Source: CAYFPS01 sp964345075
GTDB taxonomy: Bacteria; CAIWAD01
Direction: 5' to 3'
Length of the DNA stretch: 9,952 nucleotides
Assembly: GCA_964345075.1 (NCBI GenBank)
Contig: CAYFPS010000043.1
Span: 1 to 9,952, forward strand
Numbering within the stretch: the first letter of the stretch is position 1; every line of letters begins with the position of its first letter. The translations under genes were made by a program, and so were the position numbers. Positions 1 to 5,595 of this stretch are shown here, in pieces. Below the pieces are notes generated by a model. That model had not been told where the DNA came from. It was given only the letters and a program-made list of their open reading frames with translations, and ran no database searches.

Positions 1-22
1 GCCGGATTCCGCGGCAAAGGAA

Positions 23-793
23 TCACGCATGCCGGGAACCGTCGAGTGGCACGTCGTGCTCGTGCCAGATCTCGTGGATCGCACGCTGGAGTCCCGCAAC
101 GTTTGGTTTGCCACTCTTTGTGTGCGCTTGGTTTCTCAAATCCTCGTATCTATCGTTCGTGCAAAGAAGCACCAAGGCACCCAGGGTCCGCTCGAACGCA
201 GTCCTCTGGTTCACCTTCAGAACGCTGGCGTTGGTCAACGAAGCCGCGGCAGTCAACCCAAACCGGTCGCGCGCGTCAGCAATGTCCGACGCCCGCATCG
301 TCTCGACCGCCCATCGAAGGANNNNNNNNNNGGTCAATCGCATCTCCTCCTGAAGTCGAAGAGCATCCCGTCGACCGCGTTCAGGTAGCACGAATCGAAC
401 GTTGACTCCGACGCCGCCCAGAACGAACGCAGGCTTCTTGCGGTCACCGAAAAACATCGCTTCTTGACCAAGACGCCGTATGTCCGCCGTGCGTGGCCGG
501 ACCCACACATCGGCGCCCGTGACCCTCGGAGCCTCCAGGCGTTGCCAAACCGAGACGTGCTCACTCGCCAGTGAGGTAGACTCCGACGCGTCTGGCGCAG
601 TGCCACGCCTGTCTCTCATCCACGTGCCCAGAACTACGCGTGTCCCGGCCGGCAGTTTGAAGAAGACCGGAAGCCGGCCTTTGATGGCAGCATCCAGTGC
701 GTCGACGACGCTCTCGCGATCGTGTTCAAGTGTGGACAGCAACGACTGTCGAGAGCGCCTTTCCTTTGGGGAGTACGGCCGCATCGCCACCAT
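23..793 (-). CDS. Unrecognised protein of about 256 residues
   Basis: I do not recognise this protein. The reading frame is open from a TTG at 862, but the ATG at 793 is preferred: AGAGGG lies 4 bases before it, while nothing like a ribosome binding site precedes the TTG. The N-terminus is basic and likely helical. The middle has beta-like stretches (for example VFFKLPAG, RVVLGTWMRD and FVLGGVGVNVRFVLP). The C-terminal third is helical. No signal peptide or membrane segment is visible. An HEIWH string lies about 13 residues from the end; it matches the HExxH zinc-protease pattern, but it is too close to the C-terminus and lacks supporting context, so I do not assign activity. A 10-N assembly gap (322-331) interrupts the gene, so four residues and the exact length are unknown. 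Base composition is clearly less GC-rich than the flanking operon, suggesting separate acquisition. The frame is likely real, but its function is unknown. Confidence 0.6.
   Translation of the reverse strand: MVAMRPYSPKERRSRQSLLSTLEHDRESVVDALDAAIKGRLPVFFKLPAGTRVVLGTWMRDRRGTAPDASESTSLASEHVSVWQRLEAPRVTGADVWVRPRTADIRRLGQEAMFFGDRKKPAFVLGGVGVNVRFVLPERGRRDALRLQEEMRLTXXXXLRWAVETMRASDIADARDRFGLTAAASLTNASVLKVNQRTAFERTLGALVLLCTNDRYEDLRNQAHTKSGKPNVAGLQRAIHEIWHEHDVPLDGSRHA
322..331. other. Assembly gap of 10 N
   Basis: Ten undetermined bases lie inside the left-most gene. The minus-strand frame stays open on both sides if the gap is truly 10 bases. A short N run can be an estimated or filled size, so a frameshift here cannot be excluded. 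Confidence 0.98.
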
Positions 794-888
794 CTTGCCC
801 TCTTCAGAGCGCCGCCGCATGCGTTCGGCCGCGCCAACTGCTGATCGGCGCAGCCGCGCCAAAAGTTAGCCAGCCAGTTAGCCAAAAC

Positions 889-929
889 GAAAACAGGGGC
901 TGGGACTTGCGTCCCAACCCCTCGTTTTC
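889..929 (-). terminator. Strong hairpin, probable terminator of the SDR operon
   Basis: Arms of about 18 bases (GAAAACAGGGGCTGGGAC against GTCCCAACCCCTCGTTTTC) pair almost completely around a 4-base TTGC loop. Read on the minus strand, the stem is followed by TTTTCGTTTT, a broken U-rich tail. It lies about 180 bases downstream of the SDR stop and just upstream of the left-most gene, which suits a terminator separating the two units. The stem is also nearly symmetric, so it could act on the other strand or be part of a mobile-element end. A direct repeat GTTAGCCA (865-872 and 877-884) lies beside it. Confidence 0.5.
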
Positions 930-964
930 CTTGGCTCCCCTTGGATCATGCAACGGCGAGTCCG

Positions 965-995
965 AATGGCCGCTTTCGTTAGAAAAGTGGCCATT
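965..995. repeat. 12-bp inverted repeat with AATGGCC/GGCCATT ends
   Basis: AATGGCC at 965-971 is the exact inverse of GGCCATT at 989-995. Pairing continues inward through a G-T wobble and CTTT/AAAG, giving a 12-pair stem with the 7-base loop CGTTAGA. No gene lies here. TGGCC-centred motifs next to AAAAGTGGCCA resemble the repeated terminal sites of IS21-family elements as I remember them, so this may be a relic end. No istA or istB remnant is visible in the window, so this reading is weak. Confidence 0.45.
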
Positions 996-1104
996 AAAAT
1001 CAAGGGTTTGCGGCGGTCGGGGCTTTTGGGCGGTGTTTGCGTGAATCAAGGGTGCCGGCCGAGAGCGCGAAACGCTACCGCGAGGCGAGACGCTCTGCTG
1101 GGTC

Positions 1105-1983
1105 TCAGCTGAACGGCGACCCAGGCACCGATTCCATGAGGCGTTCGCTCTCCCGCCAGAGCGCGGCGGCCAGCTCGTCGTCGGTCGCCAGGCGACTCGG
1201 CTCCTTCGGCTTGCAGTCGGCAAAGTACCGACCCGTCGTCTCGGCGACCTCGGGAGAGGATGCCAGGTAGACCGAGGTGCGGGCGCCGCGCTCGGGGCCC
1301 GGCAGAAACCACTTGAGCACGCGGAACATCCACGCGTTGAGCCCGCGCAGATCGCCACCGGCACCGAACTCCGTGGCGATCACCCCGGGGTGCAGGCAGT
1401 TGGCGGTGACCCCGGTGCCGGCCAGCCTACGAGCGAGCTCGCGGGTGAAGAGCACGTTGCAGAGCTTCGAGCGGGCGTAGACATCCTGCCAGGCGAAGCG
1501 CTTCTTGCTCTGCAGGTCCTCGAGGTCGAGCGTCTTGGCCCCGACGTGGTTCGCCGAGGAGACGGTGATGATCCGGGCCGGTGCTGAAGCCTCGAGCAGG
1601 TCGAGTAGCTCGGTCGTCAGGACGAACGGCGCGAGATGGTTGACGGCAAACGTCAGCTCGAAGCCGTCGACGGTCTCCTGGCGTCGGTCGACCCCGATGC
1701 CCGCGTTGTTGATCAGGACATCGAGTCGGTCGGTCTGTTCACGGATCTGCTCAGCGAGTCCACGAACCTCGTTGACCGAAGAGAGGTCGGCGACGAGAGG
1801 TGTCACCTCTGCACGAGGGACTTCTGCCCGAATCGACGCGATCGCTTCGTCGAGCCGGCCGCGGTCTCGGCCACACGCAAGTACCTTCGCGCCCATGGCC
1901 GCGAGTGCCCGAGTTGTGGCGCGCCCGATGCCGGCGTTCGCGCCGGTGACCGCGACGACCTGGCCCTTCATCTCGGTGCTCAT
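1105..1983 (-). CDS. SDR family NAD(P)-dependent oxidoreductase, retinol-dehydrogenase-like
   Basis: A 292-residue cytosolic short-chain dehydrogenase with a complete Rossmann fold. The cofactor motif TGANAGIG spans T13-G20, followed by NNAG at 92-95, the structural N115, the catalytic serine near S142/S143, and YARSK with Y169 and K173. The PG motif is at 199-200. R39 and R43 after the second beta strand suggest a preference for NADP(H). The C-terminal region after residue 205 resembles retinol-dehydrogenase/WW-oxidoreductase-type SDRs, which interconvert alcohols and carbonyls; the true substrate cannot be read from sequence. The ATG overlaps the PadR stop (ATGA), with GAGGAGG 7 bases before the start, so it is translationally coupled as the last gene of the operon. 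Length is normal for the family. The PadR regulator next to it suggests induction by a small molecule, possibly a substrate of this enzyme. Confidence 0.9.
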   Translation of the reverse strand: MSTEMKGQVVAVTGANAGIGRATTRALAAMGAKVLACGRDRGRLDEAIASIRAEVPRAEVTPLVADLSSVNEVRGLAEQIREQTDRLDVLINNAGIGVDRRQETVDGFELTFAVNHLAPFVLTTELLDLLEASAPARIITVSSANHVGAKTLDLEDLQSKKRFAWQDVYARSKLCNVLFTRELARRLAGTGVTANCLHPGVIATEFGAGGDLRGLNAWMFRVLKWFLPGPERGARTSVYLASSPEVAETTGRYFADCKPKEPSRLATDDELAAALWRESERLMESVPGSPFS

Positions 1984-2483
1984 CCCAGGACCTCCTCGAG
2001 CGTCTCGATCTCGGCGCGGACCTGCCGGCGAAGCAGCTCGAGCGCACGGCCGGCCAGACCGTCGTGGTCGGGGAACGCGTCGAGCGCCTGCAGACGACGA
2101 CGTCGCTCATCCACCATCCCCTCGACCGCACGCCGCTGCTCGGACTCCTCGACATCATCGAGGTGCGCGAGCAAGGCCGCGACGGGGTGCGTGCCCTCGG
2201 TGAGGCTGTCGATGCAGCCGCGAAGAAGCTCACGATGAGCGCTCTCGCCGTCCGGGGTGACCCGGTAGACCTCGCGCTCGGGGTAGCGGTTGTCGCGCAC
2301 CGCTTCGCCGTCAATCCATCCGCGCTCGACGAAGCGTCGGAGAATCGCGTAGACCGTGGACCGCGTCAGGCCGACCGTCCAACCCAGTCCTCCTTCCAGT
2401 GCGTCGACGAGCGCGTAGCCATGGAGCGGGTGGGCGCGTAGCGTGCTCAGGACCATCAGCTCTTTGAGGGCGGTGAGGCTCAT
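1980..2483 (-). CDS. PadR family transcriptional regulator
   Basis: A 167-residue DNA-binding repressor. The N-terminal PadR winged helix spans residues 5-80, with the family pattern LRAHPLHGYALVDALE (15-30), the recognition-helix stretch STVYAILRRF (42-51), and the wing around YPEREVYRVTPDG (67-79). Residues 81-167 form a helical C-terminal part, charged and coiled-coil-like near 105-165, as in the dimerisation half of the longer PadR subgroup (PadR/AphA type). PadR proteins usually repress nearby genes and release DNA on binding small aromatic or drug-like ligands. Here it is the middle gene of a three-gene operon, with ATGA overlaps at both ends. A perfect inverted repeat over the operon promoter (2826-2841) is the obvious candidate operator, implying autorepression. 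The ligand is unknown. Confidence 0.92.
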   Translation of the reverse strand: MSLTALKELMVLSTLRAHPLHGYALVDALEGGLGWTVGLTRSTVYAILRRFVERGWIDGEAVRDNRYPEREVYRVTPDGESAHRELLRGCIDSLTEGTHPVAALLAHLDDVEESEQRRAVEGMVDERRRRLQALDAFPDHDGLAGRALELLRRQVRAEIETLEEVLG

Positions 2484-2797
2484 CCGACCTGCCCGCTGAC
2501 GGGGGTCATCTCGTACATCTCGAAGGTGTCGATGATTTCCGAGAGGTCCTCGTCGCCCACGTGGTCGCGCTTGCCCTCGTCCGACTCGAGGTAGGCGTAG
2601 AGGGGATCCTTCTGCGCGAACGTGGCCCAGACGACGACAGCGTTGCGCTGCCGGTCTACGGCGACTTGGCGCGCAACGACGCCCTCGACTTTCTGGCCCA
2701 TGAGCTCGTTGGGACGGCTCGCGACACGTACGAGATCGTCGAGCCTTCCCGGCTTGGCGGTGGAAACGCTGACGAAGGTGAAGGTGGGGTTCTGCAT
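2480..2797 (-). CDS. Small ABM-like (antibiotic biosynthesis monooxygenase fold) protein
   Basis: A protein of about 105 residues, first gene of the operon. It starts at the ATG at 2797, where GGAGA lies 8 bases upstream. An upstream TTG at 2824 would add nine residues but would lie almost at the predicted transcription start, so it is rejected. The pattern fits the dimeric alpha/beta-barrel ABM fold: an N-terminal strand TFTFVSVSTAKPG, a helix, the central strand NAVVVWATFAQKDPLYAYLES, then a helix and the closing strand FEMYEMTPV. Members include quinone-forming monooxygenases, heme-degrading enzymes and many of unknown role. No clear catalytic residue can be assigned, and there is no signal or membrane segment. 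Its stop overlaps the PadR start (ATGA), so it is co-translated with the repressor. A role in small-molecule modification beside the SDR is inference. Confidence 0.7.
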   Translation of the reverse strand: MQNPTFTFVSVSTAKPGRLDDLVRVASRPNELMGQKVEGVVARQVAVDRQRNAVVVWATFAQKDPLYAYLESDEGKRDHVGDEDLSEIIDTFEMYEMTPVSGQVG

Positions 2798-2825
2798 GTG
2801 GTGTTCTCCGGTGCTCAAGATCAAC

Positions 2826-2841
2826 TAGTCAGAACTGACTA
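2826..2841. promoter_or_regulatory. Candidate PadR operator (TAGTCAG-AA-CTGACTA)
   Basis: A perfect 7-bp inverted repeat with a 2-base spacer overlaps the -10 element and the predicted start of the ABM-PadR-SDR transcript. A dimeric PadR bound here would block RNA polymerase. A second, looser repeat, CAGTCG-N7-CGACTG (2894-2912), shares the AGTC/GACT core and could be an auxiliary site between the two divergent promoters. Confidence 0.6.
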
Positions 2842-2865
2842 TCAGCACGAACGCATCCACGTCAA
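2838..2865 (-). promoter_or_regulatory. Predicted sigma-70-type promoter of the ABM-PadR-SDR operon
   Basis: On the minus strand, TTGACG (2865-2860) and GATAGT (2843-2838) are separated by 16 bases. A transcript would start near 2831, about 35 bases before the ABM start codon. The -35 box is good and the -10 box is fair (4 of 6). The position agrees with the inverted repeat on the -10 region. Confidence 0.5.
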
Positions 2866-2893
2866 GAGGCCGGCGTGCTCTCATCTTCTCCGC

Positions 2894-2912
2894 CAGTCGC
2901 TAGTAACGACTG
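2894..2912. promoter_or_regulatory. Second inverted repeat CAGTCG-N7-CGACTG
   Basis: Perfect 6-bp arms around CTAGTAA, directly before the TTGACT hexamer (2914-2919) that may serve as the Fic -35 box. The AGTC/GACT core is shared with the candidate PadR operator at 2826-2841, so PadR binding here, affecting the Fic side, is possible. Confidence 0.35.
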
Positions 2913-2928
2913 CTTGACTTGCAAGTGG

Positions 2929-2985
2929 CGCTGGTAAAGGATTCGTTTCTAGGCGCTGCCGTTGGGCACGCGACCTTTACCAGCG
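2929..2985. promoter_or_regulatory. 12-bp perfect inverted repeat in the Fic promoter/leader
   Basis: CGCTGGTAAAGG (2929-2940) and CCTTTACCAGCG (2974-2985) are exact inverse complements around 33 bases. The left arm covers the place expected for a -10 box, 17 bases after TTGACT (2914-2919). The right arm ends 8 bases before the Fic ATG. Two half sites 45 bases apart could bind a dimeric or looping regulator, possibly the Fic protein's own winged helix. As RNA, the repeat could instead form a leader hairpin close to the start codon. Confidence 0.5.
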
Positions 2986-2993
2986 AGCGGGTC

Positions 2994-4172
2994 ATGTCGA
3001 AGCGAGAGACGGGACGGTACGAGAGCACCTCGGCGGGGGGCGAGCAGGTCAGGGCCTTCGTGCCCCATGCGTTGCCCCCAGCCGCCCCGCCCATCGTCAT
3101 CGAGGGTGAGCTCGCAGAGCGGGTGCGCGCCGCGGAGCAGGCGCTCGTACGCCTCGAACTGGCCGGCGAGATGGTTCCTTCGCTCGACTGGTTCATCTAC
3201 GCGTTCGTGCGCAAGGAGGCGGTGCTCTCGTCCCAGATCGAGGGGACGCAGGCCACGCTCATGGACCTCCTCAACTACGAGGCCGAGAGTGATGCGCCCC
3301 CGCCGAACGCGGACGTCGAGGAGGTCTGCAACTACCTCGATGCGCTGACCTTCGCCCGCGAGCAGCTCGCCGACCCATCGGGGCTGCCGCTCTCGATGCG
3401 CCTGCTCAACGAGACTCACCGACTCTTGCTCCGAGGGGTTCGCGGCGAGAACAAGCAGCCGGGGGAGGTGCGCCGTAGCCAGAACTGGATCGGAGGCAGC
3501 CGTCCCGGCAACGCGGCCTACGTGCCGCCGCCTCCGAACGCACTGCCCGAGGTGCTCTCGGCGTTCGAGCGCTACATCCACGCCGACGACGAGCTGCCGC
3601 CTGTGGTCCGCGCGGGTCTGCTCCACGTGCAGTTCGAGACCATCCACCCCTACCTCGACGGCAACGGCCGCATCGGTCGCTTGCTCGTGACGTTGCTGCT
3701 CGAGCACTGGCGCCTGCTTACGCGCCCGCTGCTCTACCTGAGCCTCTTCTTCAAGCGCCACCGGCAGGAGTACTACCGCCGCCTCAACGCCGTGCGCGTC
3801 GACGGCGACTGGGAGGCGTGGCTCGACTTCTTCCTCGACGGCGTGGCGACCATCGCCGATGAGGCGGTCGCCACCTCACGCGACCTCTTCACCCTGGTGA
3901 CCGCCGACCGCCAGCGCGTCATCCATCACACCGGCGTCAACCTCCTCGCCGTGCAGCTCTTCGAGCGCCTGCCGAGTCGTCCCATCGTCACCGCGCCCTG
4001 GGTCGTCGAGGCGCTGTCGACGACGAAGCCCACCGCGGGCCGCGCCATCGAGGCGCTCGAGGCCGCCGGCGTCCTCGTGGAGACCACCGGCAAAAAGCGC
4101 GACCGCGTCTACGCGTACCAGACCTACCTCGACCGACTGCGCGCCGGGACCGAGCTCGGCGATGAAGGCTGA
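2994..4172 (+). CDS. Fic family AMP-transferase with C-terminal winged helix
   Basis: A 392-residue Fic protein that would transfer AMP from ATP to hydroxyl groups of target proteins in the cytosol. The ATG at 2994 is chosen because MSKRETGRYE is the usual start of this subfamily; a TTG at 2919 in the same frame lies in the promoter. The N-terminal helical part contains SSQIEG (79-84), matching the inhibitory [S/T]xxxE[G/N] motif with E83, so this is a class II, self-inhibited enzyme. The catalytic motif HPYLDGNGRIGR is intact at 218-229, with H218 as base and R229 binding phosphate. After about residue 325, a winged-helix region (IVTAPWVVEALSTTKPTAGRAIEALEAAGV) suggests DNA binding and autoregulation. 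No antitoxin gene adjoins it. It is divergent from the PadR operon. Family and motif calls are firm; the target is unknown. Confidence 0.93.
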   Translation: MSKRETGRYESTSAGGEQVRAFVPHALPPAAPPIVIEGELAERVRAAEQALVRLELAGEMVPSLDWFIYAFVRKEAVLSSQIEGTQATLMDLLNYEAESDAPPPNADVEEVCNYLDALTFAREQLADPSGLPLSMRLLNETHRLLLRGVRGENKQPGEVRRSQNWIGGSRPGNAAYVPPPPNALPEVLSAFERYIHADDELPPVVRAGLLHVQFETIHPYLDGNGRIGRLLVTLLLEHWRLLTRPLLYLSLFFKRHRQEYYRRLNAVRVDGDWEAWLDFFLDGVATIADEAVATSRDLFTLVTADRQRVIHHTGVNLLAVQLFERLPSRPIVTAPWVVEALSTTKPTAGRAIEALEAAGVLVETTGKKRDRVYAYQTYLDRLRAGTELGDEG

Positions 4173-4208
4173 CCGCCGCGCACGGAACTTCAGCCAGGCT
4201 TTCGTTTC

Positions 4209-4335
4209 GTGTGCCACCGGGCGTGTCCCACCGAGTGACCGTGCCGGCTCTACTCCTTGAGGGCGTGGGCTTGGAGCCGCGCCCGAAGGAAATCTCCCGA
4301 GGCATGTCCCAGCGAGGAAATCGACCGGCTCTACT
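4209..4335 (+). repeat. Degenerate direct repeats of GTGTCCCACCGAG type
   Basis: A 13-base motif occurs at 4209-4221 and 4223-4235 (11 of 13 identical) and again at 4304-4316. The second and third copies extend to a 32-base imperfect repeat (4223-4254 against 4304-4335, 23 of 32 identical, with the last 11 bases CCGGCTCTACT identical), offset by 81 bases. Transposons with a TniB-like ATPase often carry several transposase-binding repeats at an end, so these could be such sites. That is inference. Confidence 0.45.
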
Positions 4336-4470
4336 TCTGTGAAGACCATCGCGACGGCCTGATCGTCGCCCACATCCTCCCTCGAGGCGCTGTTCACCAG
4401 ACGCCTATCGGGTTCGTATGTCGGTTATCCCCTCGCGGGATGCTACGGCGAAACGGGGCTGAGCGGGCGG

Positions 4471-4507
4471 CTCTCGCAAGTGTCTGATCTTGCTGGGCTT
4501 GCGAGAG
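4471..4507. repeat. Perfect 10-bp inverted repeat CTCTCGCAAG/CTTGCGAGAG
   Basis: Arms at 4471-4480 and 4498-4507 surround a 17-base loop. No U-tract follows on either strand, which argues against a simple terminator. It could be a protein-binding site or part of a mobile-element end. Confidence 0.5.
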
Positions 4508-4791
4508 GTGGGGCTCACGGGGCGTGGTTGCGTGAACCTGGGGCTCGGTGATGTTGCCGAGCAGGCTGTCCGATGCCGGTCCGCGCAGCCTGCCTGATGG
4601 ATACCGCTGCTCAATGCGAGCACGGCCGCGATGGACATCTGGCCGATCGGTGAGACGGCGCCACAGCCGATGCCCACCGGCGGCTGGCGTACGGTACCAC
4701 GAACGCGATGGACGTCAGGAGGCCGGCAGCGTGGCGCCGGTGAGGATGGGCACCGCGGCGGTGGAGGGCGCCGCCGGCGCGGCGATGGCCG

Positions 4792-5595
4792 TCAGTGCTT
4801 GTGCACGTTGGTGACGCGCAGGAGCAGATCGCGGTCGACCTGGGCGTGCTGGCCGCGGGCGGCGGCCTTGAGGGCGGCGGTGGCGATGCGATCGACGTCG
4901 CGGAGGCGGCCGCCGCAGGCCTCGTGGAGGAGGGCGAGGGCGTCGGAGCTGAAGAGCATCCGATCGGTGCCGGCGAGGCGGAGGCGGTGGCGCACATAGG
5001 CGGTGGTGTCGCCGGGCTCCGGCTCGGGCAGCCGCAGCCGGGTGTGGATCCGGCTCCATAGCGAACGGTTGTGGCGGACGGTCATTCGATCCCACAGGTC
5101 GGGCAGGCCGGCGAGCACGAGCGTCAGGAGCGGGCGCGAGTCCCACTCGTGGTTGGCCAGGATGTGCAGGTGATCGAGCACGTCCTGATGCAGCAGGTGC
5201 GCCTCGTCGATGACGAACACCGGGTGCAGCTGCTCGCAGCTCAGCTCGTTGACGTACTCGCCGAGCGCGTTGAACACACCGGCGGCGGTCGCCTTCGGGT
5301 TCAGCCCGATCGCCCGACAGATGTGGCGGTAGAAGTCACGTCGTCCGAGGGTCGCGTTGTGGCAGTAGGTGAGGCGCACCGGGCGGTTGCTCAGCCGGTG
5401 GCGCAGCGCGCGCAGGACGCAGCTCTTGCCCTGGCCGGCCTCACCGACGATCAGGATGCCGGTCTGCCGCTCGTCGATCGCCTCGGCGATCTCATCGACG
5501 GCCGCTTCCTTGGCGGCCGTGAGCCAGAGATCCCGGTCGGCGATGCTCTTGCCGAAGGGCGCGAGCTGCAGCTCGAAGTGGTCGAGCCAGTACAT
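4792..5595 (-). CDS. TniB/ExeA-like AAA+ ATPase of the transposon
   Basis: A 267-residue AAA+ protein. It starts at the ATG at 5595, whose A overlaps the final base of the transposase TGA, with GGGAGG 7 bases upstream; a longer open frame upstream in this register is antisense to nothing useful and reads through the transposase in another frame. Walker A is GEAGQGKS (51-58). Walker B is VFVIDEAH, with D130 and E131. A sensor-like LAGLPDL is at 161-167, and R182/R186 are arginine-finger candidates. The MYWLDHFELQLAPFGKS opening matches the 'FGL..PF' start of ExeA/TniB-type proteins. In Tn402/Tn5053- and Tn7-like elements, such ATPases choose target DNA and activate the DDE transposase; the same role is inferred here. 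Last gene of the operon and translationally coupled. Confidence 0.9.
   Translation of the reverse strand: MYWLDHFELQLAPFGKSIADRDLWLTAAKEAAVDEIAEAIDERQTGILIVGEAGQGKSCVLRALRHRLSNRPVRLTYCHNATLGRRDFYRHICRAIGLNPKATAAGVFNALGEYVNELSCEQLHPVFVIDEAHLLHQDVLDHLHILANHEWDSRPLLTLVLAGLPDLWDRMTVRHNRSLWSRIHTRLRLPEPEPGDTTAYVRHRLRLAGTDRMLFSSDALALLHEACGGRLRDVDRIATAALKAAARGQHAQVDRDLLLRVTNVHKH

Larger units (their letters stand above)
4173..4791. other. Gene-free stretch between the Fic gene and the transposon ATPase
   Basis: About 620 bases with no convincing coding frame: frames here are short, lack ribosome binding sites and resemble no family I know. It holds a degenerate repeat family at 4209-4335 and a perfect 10-bp inverted repeat at 4471-4507. 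A TGGGGCTC repeat lies near 4508 and 4538. A GC-rich hairpin, GCGCC-GCC-GGCGC (4768-4780), follows the ATPase stop without a U-tract. One end of the transposon probably lies in this stretch, but I could not match a terminal inverted repeat to the right side. Confidence 0.6.

Noticed and set aside
640..793. Zinc-protease reading of the unknown protein from its HEIWH string (the string itself is near 59-73)
   Set aside because: The motif lies 13 residues from the C-terminus, leaving no room for the rest of a metallopeptidase fold or a third ligand.
1505..2238. Two plus-strand frames opposite SDR and PadR
   Set aside because: Low-complexity R/S/A/P-rich translations opposite two genes with full family motifs.
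2919..2993. TTG start giving a 417-residue Fic protein
   Set aside because: The TTG overlaps the putative -35 hexamer, and the added 25 residues run through the palindromic leader. The family-typical start is at 2994.
2949..3761. Minus-strand frame of 270 codons opposite the Fic gene
   Set aside because: It is antisense to an intact Fic gene, rich in R, E, V and L from codon mirroring, with no recognisable domain.
4257..4814. Short frames in the stretch left of the transposon
   Set aside because: They are under 100 codons, without ribosome binding sites or resemblance to known proteins, and overlap one another on both strands.
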